From NCBI RefSeq assembly GCF_000284415.1, contig NC_017059.1, positions 873,449 through 930,937 of the forward strand: a stretch of 57,489 nucleotides of DNA, written 5' to 3'. This DNA is from Pararhodospirillum photometricum DSM 122. Lineage in GTDB: Bacteria; Pseudomonadota; Alphaproteobacteria; Rhodospirillales; Rhodospirillaceae. The notes beneath the pieces are model-generated. The model had not been told where the DNA came from and ran no database searches. It worked only from the letters and a program-made list of their open reading frames with translations. Position numbers and translations under genes: made by a program. Shown here one piece after another: positions 15,659-23,974 of the stretch. Positions within the stretch are counted from its first letter, which is position 1; each line of letters starts with the position of its first letter.

Positions 15659-16111
15659 ATGGCGCAGCTAGATAAACGGACGCTCGACCTCTTTGCCGAC
15701 TGGACCCCGCCGCGCGTGGCGGTGGGGGGTGAGGTGGTGCGGGCACACCCGGACGTGGACGCGCGAGTTAGTCTTGCCGTCGCCCAGACGTTGCGCGACT
15801 GCGGCCGGCCGCGTGACGAGGTCGCCGCCGCCATGGCGGCATACCTTGGGCGACCGGTCCCCGTGGCCACCCTCAACAATTACGCGAGCGCCGGCCAGGA
15901 AGGGCACTGCATTAGTCTGGCCCGGGCAGTGGCTTTAGTTGCCGCCACCCACGACCCGCGACCTCTGGCCGATGAGCTGGCTCCGCTAGGCTGGGCTGTG
16001 GTCGAGACGAGGCACTTGCACGCGGTCCGTGCGAGCCTCGCCCGTCAGCGGGCAGCGGAGCTGACGCGATTGGCGCGCCAGGAAGAAGCGTTGTGGCGGA
16101 CTGTGTCGTGA
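15659..16111 (+). CDS. conserved Mu-like early protein preceding the transposase
   Basis: A 150-residue protein beginning MAQLDKRTLDLFADWTP, a start often seen in the gene just before MuA in alphaproteobacterial Mu-like phages. The middle (RVSLAVAQTLRDCGRPRDEVAAAMAAYLG, PVATLNNYAS, HCISLARAVALVAATHDPRPL) resembles a lambda-repressor-like helical bundle that could bind DNA, and the end is a charged helix RQRAAELTRLARQEEAL. Function unknown; a role in regulating transposition is inferred from position. GTGA overlap with the transposase. Confidence 0.65.
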   Translation: MAQLDKRTLDLFADWTPPRVAVGGEVVRAHPDVDARVSLAVAQTLRDCGRPRDEVAAAMAAYLGRPVPVATLNNYASAGQEGHCISLARAVALVAATHDPRPLADELAPLGWAVVETRHLHAVRASLARQRAAELTRLARQEEALWRTVS

Positions 16112-18195
16112 CAGCCGAGCGCTACTACACCACCGCCGAGCTAGCGGCGCTCGGGCTGCCCGGGCTGCCGAGGACCAAACAGGGCGTGAACAAGCTGGCC
16201 ACCCGCGAGTCCTGGCCTGCGCGCGACCGTCAGGGCCGGGGCGGCGGGCGGGAGTACCCCGCCTCGGCGCTGCCGGAGGTGGCCCGGGTGGCACTGGGCA
16301 AGCGGCGGGTGAGCGAGGCGCGGGCGGTGACGGCGGTGGATGCGGCCCCGCCCCTGGTGGCCGTAGACCCTGGCCGCCTGACCGACGCGGCCCGGGCTAC
16401 CATGGCGGCACGAGCGGCCCTCTTGACAGAGGTGGACCGCCTGCGGGCCGAGGGTGGGCTGTCGGCACGCCAAGCCGTGCTGGTGCTGGTCGAGCACGCT
16501 CAGGCCGGGACGTTGCGTCCCGATCTGGCCGCCCTGGCCCCGGCTGCCAACGCCCGGGGAGGCAAGGTCGGGGCGCGCACACTATCGTATCGGACGCTCT
16601 ACCGCTGGCTGGCCGAGCGTGACGCGGGGGGCATTGCCGCCTTGGCGCCCGCCGCGCCGGCCCCGCCGGAGTGGCCGGACTGGGCGGGGACGCTTCTCGA
16701 CCTCTACCGTCGCCCCCAGAAGCCGGCGATCGCCGCCGCCCTCTCCCTGTGGCCTGAGGGCGCTGGACCGGCCCCCAGCTACGACCAAGCGCGCCGGTTT
16801 ATCGGCGGCCTGGGCGCGCTCGCGCGCAATGCGGGCCGCATGGGGCCGCGCGAGCTCAAGTCGCTGCGGGCGCACCGGGTGCGGACATTTGAGCACCTGT
16901 TACCTGGGGATGTGTGGACGGCGGACGGCCACTGCCTGGACCGCGAGGTCATGCACCCGCTGACCGGCAAGCCGGCTCGACCCGAGGTGGTGAGCATTGT
17001 CGATGTCTCCACCCGTTTGTGGGTGGGGTGGTCAGCGTGGCTAGACGAGGCGGCGTGGCTGGTGGCGGCGGCGCTCCGTGTGGCCACCCTGGCCTATGGG
17101 GTCCCGGCGATCTGGTACGTGGACAATGGGTGCGGTTTCCGCAATCGCGCGCACGCAGCACCGGTCACGGGGCTGTTGGGGCGACTGGGTGTCACTCCCA
17201 AGCACTCCATCCCCTACAACTCCCAGGCGCGGGGCGTCATCGAGCGGTTTCACAAAACCGCCCTTGTCGCGCCGGCCAAAGAGTCGATGGCCTACATGGG
17301 TGTTGATATGGATCGGCAAGCCCGGCAGCTGGCCTACAAGACCTCGCGCCGGGACCTGCGGTTGTACGGTTCCAGCCCCATCGTTCAACCCTGGGACGAG
17401 TTTGTCGGGTGGGTTGACGAAATGCAGGTCCGCTACAACGCCCGGCCTCACTCGTCGCTCCCCAAAGTGCGCGACCCTGAGACCGGCAAGGTGCGCCATC
17501 AGACCCCCGCCGAGGCGTGGGCCGCCAAGACGGTGGAGGCCGAGGCCCAAGGGGTGGCACCAACCCGAGTGGATGAGGCCGAGGCCCGCGACCTGTTTAG
17601 GCCGCACGAGGAGCGCACGGTGCGCCGGGCCACCGTCAGCCTGGGTGGCGCCACCTATTACAGCCGGGTGCTGGAGGAGTGCGACCTGCACGGGGTGCGG
17701 GTCCAAGTCTGCTACGACGCCCACGACCTCGGCCGGGTGTGGGTGCGTGACCTGGAGGGGCGGTTGATCTGCGAGGCGATCCGCGACGGCAACGCTACTC
17801 CCTACCAGCAAGACGAGGACGTCGCCTTGGCCCGCGCCACCCGCGCCACGGCCGTGGACCTGCGCGCGCGGCGAGGTGAGGACGCCTTGCCGGCGCTGAT
17901 AGCCGAGCCGACCGTGGTGCCGCTGGTCTCGGCCGAGACGGCCCGCGCCCTGGCCGACCTGCGTGCCGAGATGGCGGCGCCAGAGATCGCAGCCGGGGTG
18001 CCGGCCACGCCTAAGGAAAGGTACCGCAAGTGTCTGATGATCACGGCGGCCCACGCGGGCGGGCGGCCGGTGGACACGGCCGCCCTGACCTGGGCGGACG
18101 GATACCGCCGGACCCCGGAATACCGCACGCAAGAGGAGATGCACAAGGATTTTGGCGCGCTGTACCTGCCGGAGGAAACGGCAGTCAGGGCCTGA
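16108..18195 (+). CDS. Mu-type DDE transposase (MuA-like)
   Basis: A 695-residue enzyme that binds phage ends and performs strand transfer. N-terminal Mu DNA-binding domain (YYTTAELAALGLPGLPRTKQGVNKLATRESW), an intermediate domain, then an RNase H-like core with the DDE triad at D273 (WTADGHCLD), D339 (WYVDNGCGF) and E379 (RGVIERFHK). Spacing is very near that of phage Mu (269/336/392). The C-terminal Mu beta-barrel and MuB-contact tail follow. Start taken at the GTGA overlap; GTG at 16093 is an alternative five codons upstream. The catalytic residues are intact, so the transposase may still be active even though the prophage is defective. Confidence 0.93.
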   Translation: MTAERYYTTAELAALGLPGLPRTKQGVNKLATRESWPARDRQGRGGGREYPASALPEVARVALGKRRVSEARAVTAVDAAPPLVAVDPGRLTDAARATMAARAALLTEVDRLRAEGGLSARQAVLVLVEHAQAGTLRPDLAALAPAANARGGKVGARTLSYRTLYRWLAERDAGGIAALAPAAPAPPEWPDWAGTLLDLYRRPQKPAIAAALSLWPEGAGPAPSYDQARRFIGGLGALARNAGRMGPRELKSLRAHRVRTFEHLLPGDVWTADGHCLDREVMHPLTGKPARPEVVSIVDVSTRLWVGWSAWLDEAAWLVAAALRVATLAYGVPAIWYVDNGCGFRNRAHAAPVTGLLGRLGVTPKHSIPYNSQARGVIERFHKTALVAPAKESMAYMGVDMDRQARQLAYKTSRRDLRLYGSSPIVQPWDEFVGWVDEMQVRYNARPHSSLPKVRDPETGKVRHQTPAEAWAAKTVEAEAQGVAPTRVDEAEARDLFRPHEERTVRRATVSLGGATYYSRVLEECDLHGVRVQVCYDAHDLGRVWVRDLEGRLICEAIRDGNATPYQQDEDVALARATRATAVDLRARRGEDALPALIAEPTVVPLVSAETARALADLRAEMAAPEIAAGVPATPKERYRKCLMITAAHAGGRPVDTAALTWADGYRRTPEYRTQEEMHKDFGALYLPEETAVRA

Positions 18196-18259
18196 ATAAA
18201 GAACGCCGGGAGCGGGAGGCAACCGCACCGAGCAAAACCAAACCTAACTGAGGATGGAT

Positions 18260-19009
18260 ATGTCAGACCAAACACCCCCTGTCAACACGGGCACGATCGC
18301 ACCGCTCACGAATGTGGCCCTGTTTGGGTCTGTTGTGACCCGGATTGTTGATCGTCAGCGTCACTTGCCCGGCATCGGGCTTTTCTACGGGTTCTCGGGC
18401 TACGGCAAGACGTTTGCCGCCCGGTACGCCGCCAATAAGCACCGCGCTTACTACCTGGAGGTCGGTGAAAGCTGGACGAAAGCTAAGTTCTTGCGCGCCT
18501 TGCTGGCCGAGTTGGGCCGTCAGCCCCGAGGTACCGCCGCCGATATGGTCGAGCAGGCGATCGAGGCCCTGGCCCTTAACTGCCGCCCGGTGATCGTGGA
18601 CGAGTGCGACCACGTCATCCGCCGGGGGTACCTCGAGACCTTGCGGGAGGTCCACGACAAAAGCGGGTCGCCGTTCGCTCTGATCGGCGAAGAGCTCTCG
18701 CCGTCGCTGATCGCCCAGAGGTCCGAGCGGTTCCACAACCGCATCTTGGTGTCCGAGGCTGCCCAGCCCATGGGGGCCGACGATGCTGCCGTGCTGGCCC
18801 GCCTCTACCACCCGGGTCTCACTCTCACCCCGGATCTGCTGGATGTGCTGGTGCGGGCATCTGGCGGGCGCGCGCGCCGCGTGGCTGTCAACCTGCAAAA
18901 GGTCGCCGACGAGGCCGCTGTGCAAGGCTGGACTCGTGTTGACGCCGCCCTGTGGGGAGGGCGGGAGTTGTATACCGGGGCCGTCCCAGGTCGCCGGAGG
19001 GCTGAGTAA
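18260..19009 (+). CDS. MuB-like AAA+ ATPase, transposition target protein
   Basis: A 249-residue ATPase. Walker A GFSGYGKT at residues 44-51, Walker B PVIVDECDHV, sensor-like region FALIGEELSP. MuB coats target DNA and delivers it to MuA; unlike Mu's own protein this one lacks a long N-terminal HTH appendage, as is common in its relatives (TniB/IstB-like). ATG at 18260 lies six bases after GAGG; an in-frame ATG two codons upstream is too close. 64 bases after the transposase stop. Confidence 0.88.
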   Translation: MSDQTPPVNTGTIAPLTNVALFGSVVTRIVDRQRHLPGIGLFYGFSGYGKTFAARYAANKHRAYYLEVGESWTKAKFLRALLAELGRQPRGTAADMVEQAIEALALNCRPVIVDECDHVIRRGYLETLREVHDKSGSPFALIGEELSPSLIAQRSERFHNRILVSEAAQPMGADDAAVLARLYHPGLTLTPDLLDVLVRASGGRARRVAVNLQKVADEAAVQGWTRVDAALWGGRELYTGAVPGRRRAE

Positions 19010-19653
19010 TGGGGCGGCTACCGGTGGACGAGGTGGCGCGGCTCTCGGTGCGGGTGCCGCGCGGACGACAGGGAATATGGCAGACGATCCGGGCCCTGGC
19101 TGGTGGTGGTGGAGGGGCGTTTACGCTTCCTGAGGTCATGGCTCGCAGCGCCGAGCGGTCCAAAGAGACGGTGCGGACATATCTGCGCTGCCTGGAGGCC
19201 GGAGGTATCGTGGTGCGCGAGGGTCTAGCGGTGGATGGTGGTGCGATGCGTTACCGCCTCGTGGCCGACCCCGGCCCCGAGGCGCCGCGTCTGCGCCGCG
19301 ACGGCAGCCCGGCCGCCCTGTGCTTGGGGACGGAGCAGATGTGGCGGGTGTTGCGCATGGCATCGCCTGGCCTGGACGCGCGCGAGTTGTCGGTGACTGC
19401 CTCGACCGAGGAGCACCCTGTCGCCCTCGGAGCGGCGGCGGCCTACCTCCGTGCGCTGCACCACGCCGGCTATCTGGCGGTGGTCGAGGCGGGGCGCCCT
19501 GGCCACAAGCCGGGCACCGGCAAGCGGACGGTCTACCGGCTGACCCGGTGCACGGGGCCTCTTGCCCCGCAGATCCAACGGATCAGGGCCGTGTGGGACC
19601 CTAACCTCTCCTGCCATATGGGCGAGGGCGTGGTGGAGGGTGGCCATGACTGA
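19009..19653 (+). CDS. winged-helix protein of the Mu-like early region
   Basis: A 214-residue protein whose start overlaps the MuB-like stop by one base. Two wHTH-like segments: FTLPEVMARSAERSKETVRTYLRCLEAGGIV (about residues 38-70, split motif, wing VDGGAMRYRLV) and a second near 140-180 (AYLRALHHAGYLAVVE, GTGKRTVYRL). It probably binds DNA and may act in early or replication control. Present at this place in related alphaproteobacterial Mu-like phages in my recollection, but no named family is assigned. Overlaps the next gene. Confidence 0.65.
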   Translation: MGRLPVDEVARLSVRVPRGRQGIWQTIRALAGGGGGAFTLPEVMARSAERSKETVRTYLRCLEAGGIVVREGLAVDGGAMRYRLVADPGPEAPRLRRDGSPAALCLGTEQMWRVLRMASPGLDARELSVTASTEEHPVALGAAAAYLRALHHAGYLAVVEAGRPGHKPGTGKRTVYRLTRCTGPLAPQIQRIRAVWDPNLSCHMGEGVVEGGHD

Positions 19654-19978
19654 CCCCCGCTGGCTGGTCCTGCTGCGGGCCGAGGCCGAGCGCAGCTCCA
19701 TCGCCGCCGCCGCCCGGCGGGTCGGTGTCTCGAGGTCGGCCGCCTCGTCCCTCCTGAGTGGCACCTACCCTGCCACCAGCACCGCTGCTATGGCGGCCCG
19801 GGTGTTGGCTGCGCTGGACGTCCGGGTCTGCCCAGGTCTCGGGGGCGAGGTGGCGCCAGAGGTCTGCGCCGACTGGCGAGACAAGGCCTGGGCGTTAGTA
19901 GCAACCAACGGACAGCGGGTGGCGATGTACCGCGCCTGCCGCGCCTGCCCCCACTGGGAGGGCCAAGGCGATGTCTAA
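19646..19978 (+). CDS. HTH DNA-binding protein with cysteine-rich tail
   Basis: A 110-residue protein. The first half is an HTH (RSSIAAAARRVGVSRSAASSLLSGTYPA) of the type found in small phage regulators; the C-terminal half contains CPGLGG, EVCADW and MYRACRACPHW, four cysteines that could bind a metal, similar to short phage-encoded regulators that end in a CxxCP element. Starts within an 8-base overlap and ends in another. Confidence 0.6.
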   Translation: MTDPRWLVLLRAEAERSSIAAAARRVGVSRSAASSLLSGTYPATSTAAMAARVLAALDVRVCPGLGGEVAPEVCADWRDKAWALVATNGQRVAMYRACRACPHWEGQGDV

Positions 19979-20249
19979 CGATCTGCGCCGCACCCTCTCC
20001 CAAGCCTATCACACGCTGGACGACCTCGTCGCCGAGGCCGCCCTCGCACCCGGCGGCGTCACCGTGGTGCCCCTGCCTGCGGGGGAGGCTGTTGCCCTGC
20101 TGTGGGCACTCGGTGACGCTCGCGTGGAGGCCGAGCGGCTGTGGCGCTTGCTGTGCGCTACGGGCCTGCTGGGTGCCGAGCTGGGGCCGCGCGCCGTCGA
20201 GCGGGTCCTGCCACGCGCCATCCCGATCTGGGGGGGCGCCCATGAGTAA
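19971..20249 (+). CDS. hypothetical early phage protein, 92 aa
   Basis: Unrecognised, largely helical by composition (LRRTLSQAYHTLDDLVAEAAL, EAVALLWALGDARVEAERLWRLL as separate helices). No membrane segment or motif. Part of the chain of genes that overlap by 4-17 bases between MuB and gp16. Confidence 0.55.
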   Translation: MSNDLRRTLSQAYHTLDDLVAEAALAPGGVTVVPLPAGEAVALLWALGDARVEAERLWRLLCATGLLGAELGPRAVERVLPRAIPIWGGAHE

Positions 20250-20709
20250 CCCCCCGGCGCTCCACCTCCGCTTGGGCGAGCCCCTCGACCTCCCGACCGA
20301 GGCCGGCGCCCCTCTGTCGGGGACCCTGCGCAGCTACCTCGACCTGGGCCGCTACGTCGTGGCCACGCTCGACACCTCCGCCGGTCGGCGCCAAGCGCTG
20401 CTGGCGCGCGAGCGTGGCGCCCTGCGCGTCCACGCTCACGCCCCGAGCCCAGCCGAGGCCCGGCGCCACGCCGAGGGAGTGCTGGCCGGCCGGCTGGCGT
20501 GCGACGCCCCAGCCCTGGCCCTGGCCGTCCTAGCGTTGACCACCCCCCAGGGTCCCGTCAGCGGACTGCCTGACCTGACGCGAGGGCACGACGCCCTCGA
20601 CGTCATCGCCCAGGACCACCCCGAGCGGCTGCCCGGGGCCCTGCGCGTCCTCACTCTCCTGGCGACCCTGCCGGGAGAGGCTGTGCCTCCGATTATGCAA
20701 GGACACTGA
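20242..20709 (+). CDS. hypothetical early phage protein, 155 aa
   Basis: Unrecognised. N-terminal half is beta-rich (LHLRLGEPLDLP, GTLRSYLDLGRYVVATLD), the C-terminal half helical and Ala/Leu-rich. Start at the ATGAGTAA overlap. One base separates its stop from the DUF3164 gene. Confidence 0.55.
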   Translation: MSNPPALHLRLGEPLDLPTEAGAPLSGTLRSYLDLGRYVVATLDTSAGRRQALLARERGALRVHAHAPSPAEARRHAEGVLAGRLACDAPALALAVLALTTPQGPVSGLPDLTRGHDALDVIAQDHPERLPGALRVLTLLATLPGEAVPPIMQGH

Positions 20710-20710
20710 G

Positions 20711-21328
20711 ATGAGCAACCAAGACACCCCTGCCGGGTATATGCGCGATGCCAAGGGACGTTTGGTGCCCGAGCATCTGGTCAAACCCCTGGACTCGCTA
20801 ATGGATCAGGCCGTGCGCGCCCTGATCGGTCATGCCGAGGCGTTAAGCGCCCAGATTGCTCGGTTCCGTGGCCATTCGTTCGACGATATCGCATCGTTTT
20901 TGTCGATCGCCGCTGACCAATACGGCGCCAAGATCGGCGGCGCCAAGGGCAATATCACCCTGACCAGCTATGACGGCACCCTCAAGGTCCAGGTTGCGGT
21001 AGCGGACCGACTGACGTTTGGCCCCGAGTTGCAGGTCGCCAAGGCGTTGATCGACGAGTGCATTGTGGACTGGAGCAAGGGCGCGCGAGATGAGATCTGC
21101 GCCCTGGTAGAGCACGCCTTCCGGCCCGACAAGGAGGGCCAAGTCAGCCCCGACGCAGTGTTGGCCCTGCGTCGGGTCGAGATCGGCGATGATCGTTGGC
21201 AGCGGGCGATGGAGGCGATCACCGACAGCATCCGCATTGTGGGCAGCAAGAGCTACATCCGGTTCTACCGCCGCGCGAACGCGCAAGCGCCGTGGCAAGC
21301 GATCACCGTCGATTTGGCGTCGGCGTAG
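20711..21328 (+). CDS. DUF3164 family phage protein
   Basis: A 205-residue protein with the family's typical features: AGYMRDAKGRLVPEHLVKP near the start, DIASFLSIAADQYGAKIGGAKGN, ITLTSYDGTLKVQVAVADRL, ALIDECIVDWS, and the end IRIVGSKSYIRFYRR. DUF3164 genes are found in the early/middle region of Mu-like phages; the function is unknown. Confidence 0.85.
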   Translation: MSNQDTPAGYMRDAKGRLVPEHLVKPLDSLMDQAVRALIGHAEALSAQIARFRGHSFDDIASFLSIAADQYGAKIGGAKGNITLTSYDGTLKVQVAVADRLTFGPELQVAKALIDECIVDWSKGARDEICALVEHAFRPDKEGQVSPDAVLALRRVEIGDDRWQRAMEAITDSIRIVGSKSYIRFYRRANAQAPWQAITVDLASA

Positions 21329-21337
21329 GAGGTCCCC

Positions 21338-21595
21338 ATGTCCCACCCCTTTAAGCGCCACCCCCACCTCACTCGCGCCCGGCGCCGCGCTCTGCGGCAA
21401 GCCGCTGCCGCACCCCTCGCCGTCACGCTGACGTCGTCGGGCCACCTGCGGAGCCCCAAGCCCCCCCCAAGTGGAGGGGCTTACGCCCCCGCCACCTTGC
21501 TCGCCCTCATTGAGAGCGGGCTCTTGGCCGATCATCTGGACCGGCTGGTGCTGACGGATGAGGGCCGGGCGGTGCTGGTGGGGAGGGTGCGATGA
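21338..21595 (+). CDS. hypothetical phage protein, 85 aa
   Basis: Unrecognised and basic at its N-terminus (FKRHPHLTRARRRALRQ). C-terminal part ATLLALIESGLLADHLDRLVLTDEGRAVL looks like a winged-helix end, so it may be a small regulator. GGAGG lies eight bases before ATG. Overlaps the next ORF by four bases. Confidence 0.5.
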   Translation: MSHPFKRHPHLTRARRRALRQAAAAPLAVTLTSSGHLRSPKPPPSGGAYAPATLLALIESGLLADHLDRLVLTDEGRAVLVGRVR

Positions 21596-21843
21596 GCGAT
21601 TACCGGAATGCTGCGTCTCGCGTTGCTGCGTCAGTTTGGGTGGAAGTTGGGGGGAGCCTTACTCCCTGCGGGTCCGTCCGTGCCTATGCTCTCTTGTTGG
21701 CTGCTACTGCCCTGATGGCCAAGCAATGCGTACTTGTTGGGGTAAGTAGAGCTGCTTTAGCGGGTCCCCTCTTGGACTTGGTGACCATCATTACTAGTCG
21801 CCCGCCCTGCCCGGAGTTGCAACGTCATGACCTGCCCCGCTGA
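21592..21843 (+). CDS. hypothetical phage protein, 83 aa, possibly membrane-associated
   Basis: Starts in an ATGA overlap and runs 17 bases into gp16. The middle is hydrophobic (VRAYALLLAATALMAKQCVLVGV). Its base composition is less GC-rich than that of its neighbours, suggesting separate acquisition. No family recognised. Confidence 0.45.
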   Translation: MSDYRNAASRVAASVWVEVGGSLTPCGSVRAYALLLAATALMAKQCVLVGVSRAALAGPLLDLVTIITSRPPCPELQRHDLPR

Positions 21844-22267
21844 CGATCTCCCCGCCTTACGCCGCGCCCTCCACGCCGGCGCGCGCACCTTGGGCCTGGA
21901 CGAGGAGGCCAGGCGCGGACTGATGCGCCGGGTGACGGGCCTGGACAGCAGCAAGGACATGTCGGCCGGCCAGCTCCGGGCGGTGCTGGCCGAGTATGAC
22001 CGGCTGCGCGGGCCGGAAGTACGCAAGGCGTGGCGACGGCCGACGAGCGCGCGGGCGGACGTGCGGCTGCTCTTTGGCCTGTGGCGCGGGCTGCACGAGG
22101 CCGGGCTGATCCGCGATGCCTCCCCCCGCGCCTGCCGGGCATGGGTCGAGCGTCAGACCGGCGTCTCTGACCCCGACTGGCTGACGGTGGCGCAGGCCCG
22201 CGCCTGCGCCGAGGCGCTCAAGGCGTGGCGGGCGCGGGGGTGTCCGTCGCAGCCTGAGGACGCATGA
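21827..22267 (+). CDS. Mu gp16-like protein (DUF1018)
   Basis: A 146-residue protein with the family hallmarks: LHAGARTLGLDEEARRGLMRRVTG, SSKDMSAGQLRAVLAEYDRLRG, then LLFGLWRGLHEAGLI and a C-terminal WVERQTGVSDPDWLTVAQARA. Gp16 family proteins of Mu-like phages precede the middle-gene activator; the role is unknown but regulatory functions have been proposed. ATGATG junction with the following gene. Confidence 0.85.
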   Translation: MTCPADDLPALRRALHAGARTLGLDEEARRGLMRRVTGLDSSKDMSAGQLRAVLAEYDRLRGPEVRKAWRRPTSARADVRLLFGLWRGLHEAGLIRDASPRACRAWVERQTGVSDPDWLTVAQARACAEALKAWRARGCPSQPEDA

Positions 22268-22698
22268 TGACCACGCCCTCTTACCGCGACCGCTGGGGGT
22301 ACCTCCCCGCCGTCCTCGTGACGGTGGTGGAGGCGGCTGGCGACGAGGTAATGTTGCGGTTAGTCTCCGCGTGCCGGGGGCGGGAGATTACCGTCCCCGC
22401 GCGCGACGACCACGTTGAGTCCAGTGTTTTGGGTCAGGCCATCGCCGACCCGGTGGCGGCCTATGCCGTCGTGCACGCTTTGCGGGCGCAGGGCTATAGC
22501 CGCGTGGCTGTCCCTATGTTAGGGCACGCCTGGGCGCTCCAACGGCGGCGCCACATCGAGCAGCTCCGGCGGGATGGCGCCACCATCGCCGCCATCGCCC
22601 AGCGCGTCGGCATGACCGAGCGGGGGGTGTGGGCTGCCTTGGCTCGGGCCAGGGCGGCCCGGCCCGATAGCCGTCAGCTCACCCTGTTTGGCGACTAA
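22264..22698 (+). CDS. Mor/C-like middle transcription activator
   Basis: A 144-residue protein in the position of Mu mor, between gp16 and the lysis genes. C-terminal HTH: RRRHIEQLRRDGATIAAIAQRVGMTERGVWAALARARA (residues about 98-135, given as two parts of one motif: RRDGATIAAIAQRVG and MTERGVWAALARA). In Mu, Mor activates the middle promoter. Similarity rests mainly on the HTH and synteny, so a generic HTH protein is an alternative. The palindrome at 22705-22723 right after its stop is a candidate target. Confidence 0.6.
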   Translation: MMTTPSYRDRWGYLPAVLVTVVEAAGDEVMLRLVSACRGREITVPARDDHVESSVLGQAIADPVAAYAVVHALRAQGYSRVAVPMLGHAWALQRRRHIEQLRRDGATIAAIAQRVGMTERGVWAALARARAARPDSRQLTLFGD

Positions 22699-22704
22699 CC
22701 CCCG

Positions 22705-22723
22705 CCCCCTGAACGGCTTCAGG
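22705..22723 (+). promoter_or_regulatory. palindromic element upstream of the lysis/head operon
   Basis: CCCCCTGAACGGCTTCAGG; stem CCTGAA/TTCAGG with loop CGGC. The same 19 bases recur at 29792-29810. Both copies end about 57-59 bases before the start of a late gene. TATAGA at about 22762 could be a -10 element for the downstream operon. Confidence 0.5.
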
Positions 22724-22779
22724 CTCAGTCCGACACCGCCACCCACGCACACTCCCCTTGGTATAGAGGAGGGGGTGTC

Positions 22780-23340
22780 ATGGCCGACGACCAAGTCTGG
22801 GCCGCCGCACTGGCGGCGGTGCTCGCCCACGAGGGGGGCTACGTCAATGACCCTCGCGACCCTGGAGGCGCGACAAAATGGGGGGTCTCGCTGCGCTGGT
22901 TGCGCGCCCTTGAAGGCGGTGCTGGCGACACCGACGGCGACGGCGATGTGGACGCCGACGACGTCAAGGCGCTGACGCCGACCCAGGCTGGCGCCCTGTA
23001 TTATAAGGAGTGGTGGGTACCCCTGCGGTGCGCGGCAATGCCTCCTCCCATCGCCATCAAACTCTTTGACACGGCCGTCAATGTCGGCCCGCGCCCCGCG
23101 ATCACGATCTTGCAGACCGCTCTCAACGTGACCGGGGGACTGCCGCCGGTCGCGGTGGACGGCAAGGTAGGGCCGGAGACGCTGGGCAAGGCCCAAGGCA
23201 TCTTGCCGATCAGGATTGCCGATGTGGTGGCGGATATGTGCGTCGCCCAAGAGGCCTATTACCGCACCCTGGTCGCTCGCATACCGGCCCGCGCTGTCTA
23301 CCTCATAGGCTGGACGCGCCGCGCGCGCTGGCGCCCTTAG
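22780..23340 (+). CDS. endolysin, glycoside hydrolase family 108 type with EF-hand-like loop
   Basis: A 186-residue lysozyme-like enzyme. The GH108 catalytic Glu lies in LAHEGGYVNDPRDPGGATKWGVS near residue 20; the C-terminal half has the peptidoglycan-binding PG_binding_3 pattern (KLFDTAVNVGPRPAITILQ, VDGKVGPETL). Between them is GDTDGDGDVDADDVKAL, a DxDxDGxVxxxD calcium-binding loop. No signal peptide, so release needs the holin encoded next. GAGG precedes ATG. Confidence 0.88.
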   Translation: MADDQVWAAALAAVLAHEGGYVNDPRDPGGATKWGVSLRWLRALEGGAGDTDGDGDVDADDVKALTPTQAGALYYKEWWVPLRCAAMPPPIAIKLFDTAVNVGPRPAITILQTALNVTGGLPPVAVDGKVGPETLGKAQGILPIRIADVVADMCVAQEAYYRTLVARIPARAVYLIGWTRRARWRP

Positions 23341-23356
23341 GTGTGAGGAGAGTCCA

Positions 23357-23974
23357 ATGCTCCCCCTGATCCCCATTGCCCTGGGCATCGCCCAGGCCGC
23401 CGCGCCCTGGCTAGTCTCTAGGGTCTTGGGTGACGAGGCCGGGCTTGTTGCAAGCCGGGTGGTCCAGGCCGCCCAAGGGACCACAGGTGCCGCGTCGCCC
23501 GATGAGGCTCTTGCAGCCGTCCGCGCCACCCCCGAGACCGCCGCCCGAGTGCAAGAGGCCTTAGCGCGGCTCGAAGCTGACTTGGCCCGCGAGGACACGG
23601 CCCGACTCCAAGCCATCAACGAGACGGCCCGCACCGAGAGTCGGTCCGAAGACCCTTATGTCCGGCGCTGGCGCCCGACTTGGGGGTACGTCACCGCCGC
23701 CACCTGGGCGGTCCAGGGCGTGGGGGTGCTTGCCGCCCTAGTCGGTGCCGTGGTCGCCACCCTCGAGGGCAAGACCGCCGCCGTCACGGCGCTCCTGACC
23801 GGGGCGTCAGAGCTGGCGGGCGCACTGACGCTCCAGTGGGGTGTGGCGTTGGCGGTGCTGGGCGTGGCTGTCCAGCAGCGCACCCGTGACAAAGAGGCCG
23901 CCCAGGGCTCGCCGCCGCCCACGATGTGGGAGGTGGTGGGAGGAGTCCTGACCCGCAAAGGGGGGAAGGGATGA
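23357..23974 (+). CDS. holin, 3TM type (GTA_holin_3TM-like)
   Basis: A 205-residue membrane protein. Features of this holin group: an N-terminal hydrophobic stretch PLIPIALGIAQAAAPWLVSRVLG, a long charged helix, the conserved SEDPYVRRWRPTWGYVTAATWAVQ, and two further helices (GVGVLAALVGAVVATL and GALTLQWGVALAVLGVAVQQ). Permits the endolysin to reach the wall. Follows the endolysin by 16 bases and overlaps gp25. Confidence 0.8.
   Translation: MLPLIPIALGIAQAAAPWLVSRVLGDEAGLVASRVVQAAQGTTGAASPDEALAAVRATPETAARVQEALARLEADLAREDTARLQAINETARTESRSEDPYVRRWRPTWGYVTAATWAVQGVGVLAALVGAVVATLEGKTAAVTALLTGASELAGALTLQWGVALAVLGVAVQQRTRDKEAAQGSPPPTMWEVVGGVLTRKGGKG

Noticed and set aside
17041..18228. Minus-strand open frame (395 codons) opposite the transposase
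   Set aside because: Antisense shadow of MuA-like catalytic and C-terminal domains.
23357..23974. Gene transfer agent cluster, because of the GTA-type 3TM holin
   Set aside because: The neighbours are transposase, MuB, gp16, gp25-gp30; no GTA structural order is present.
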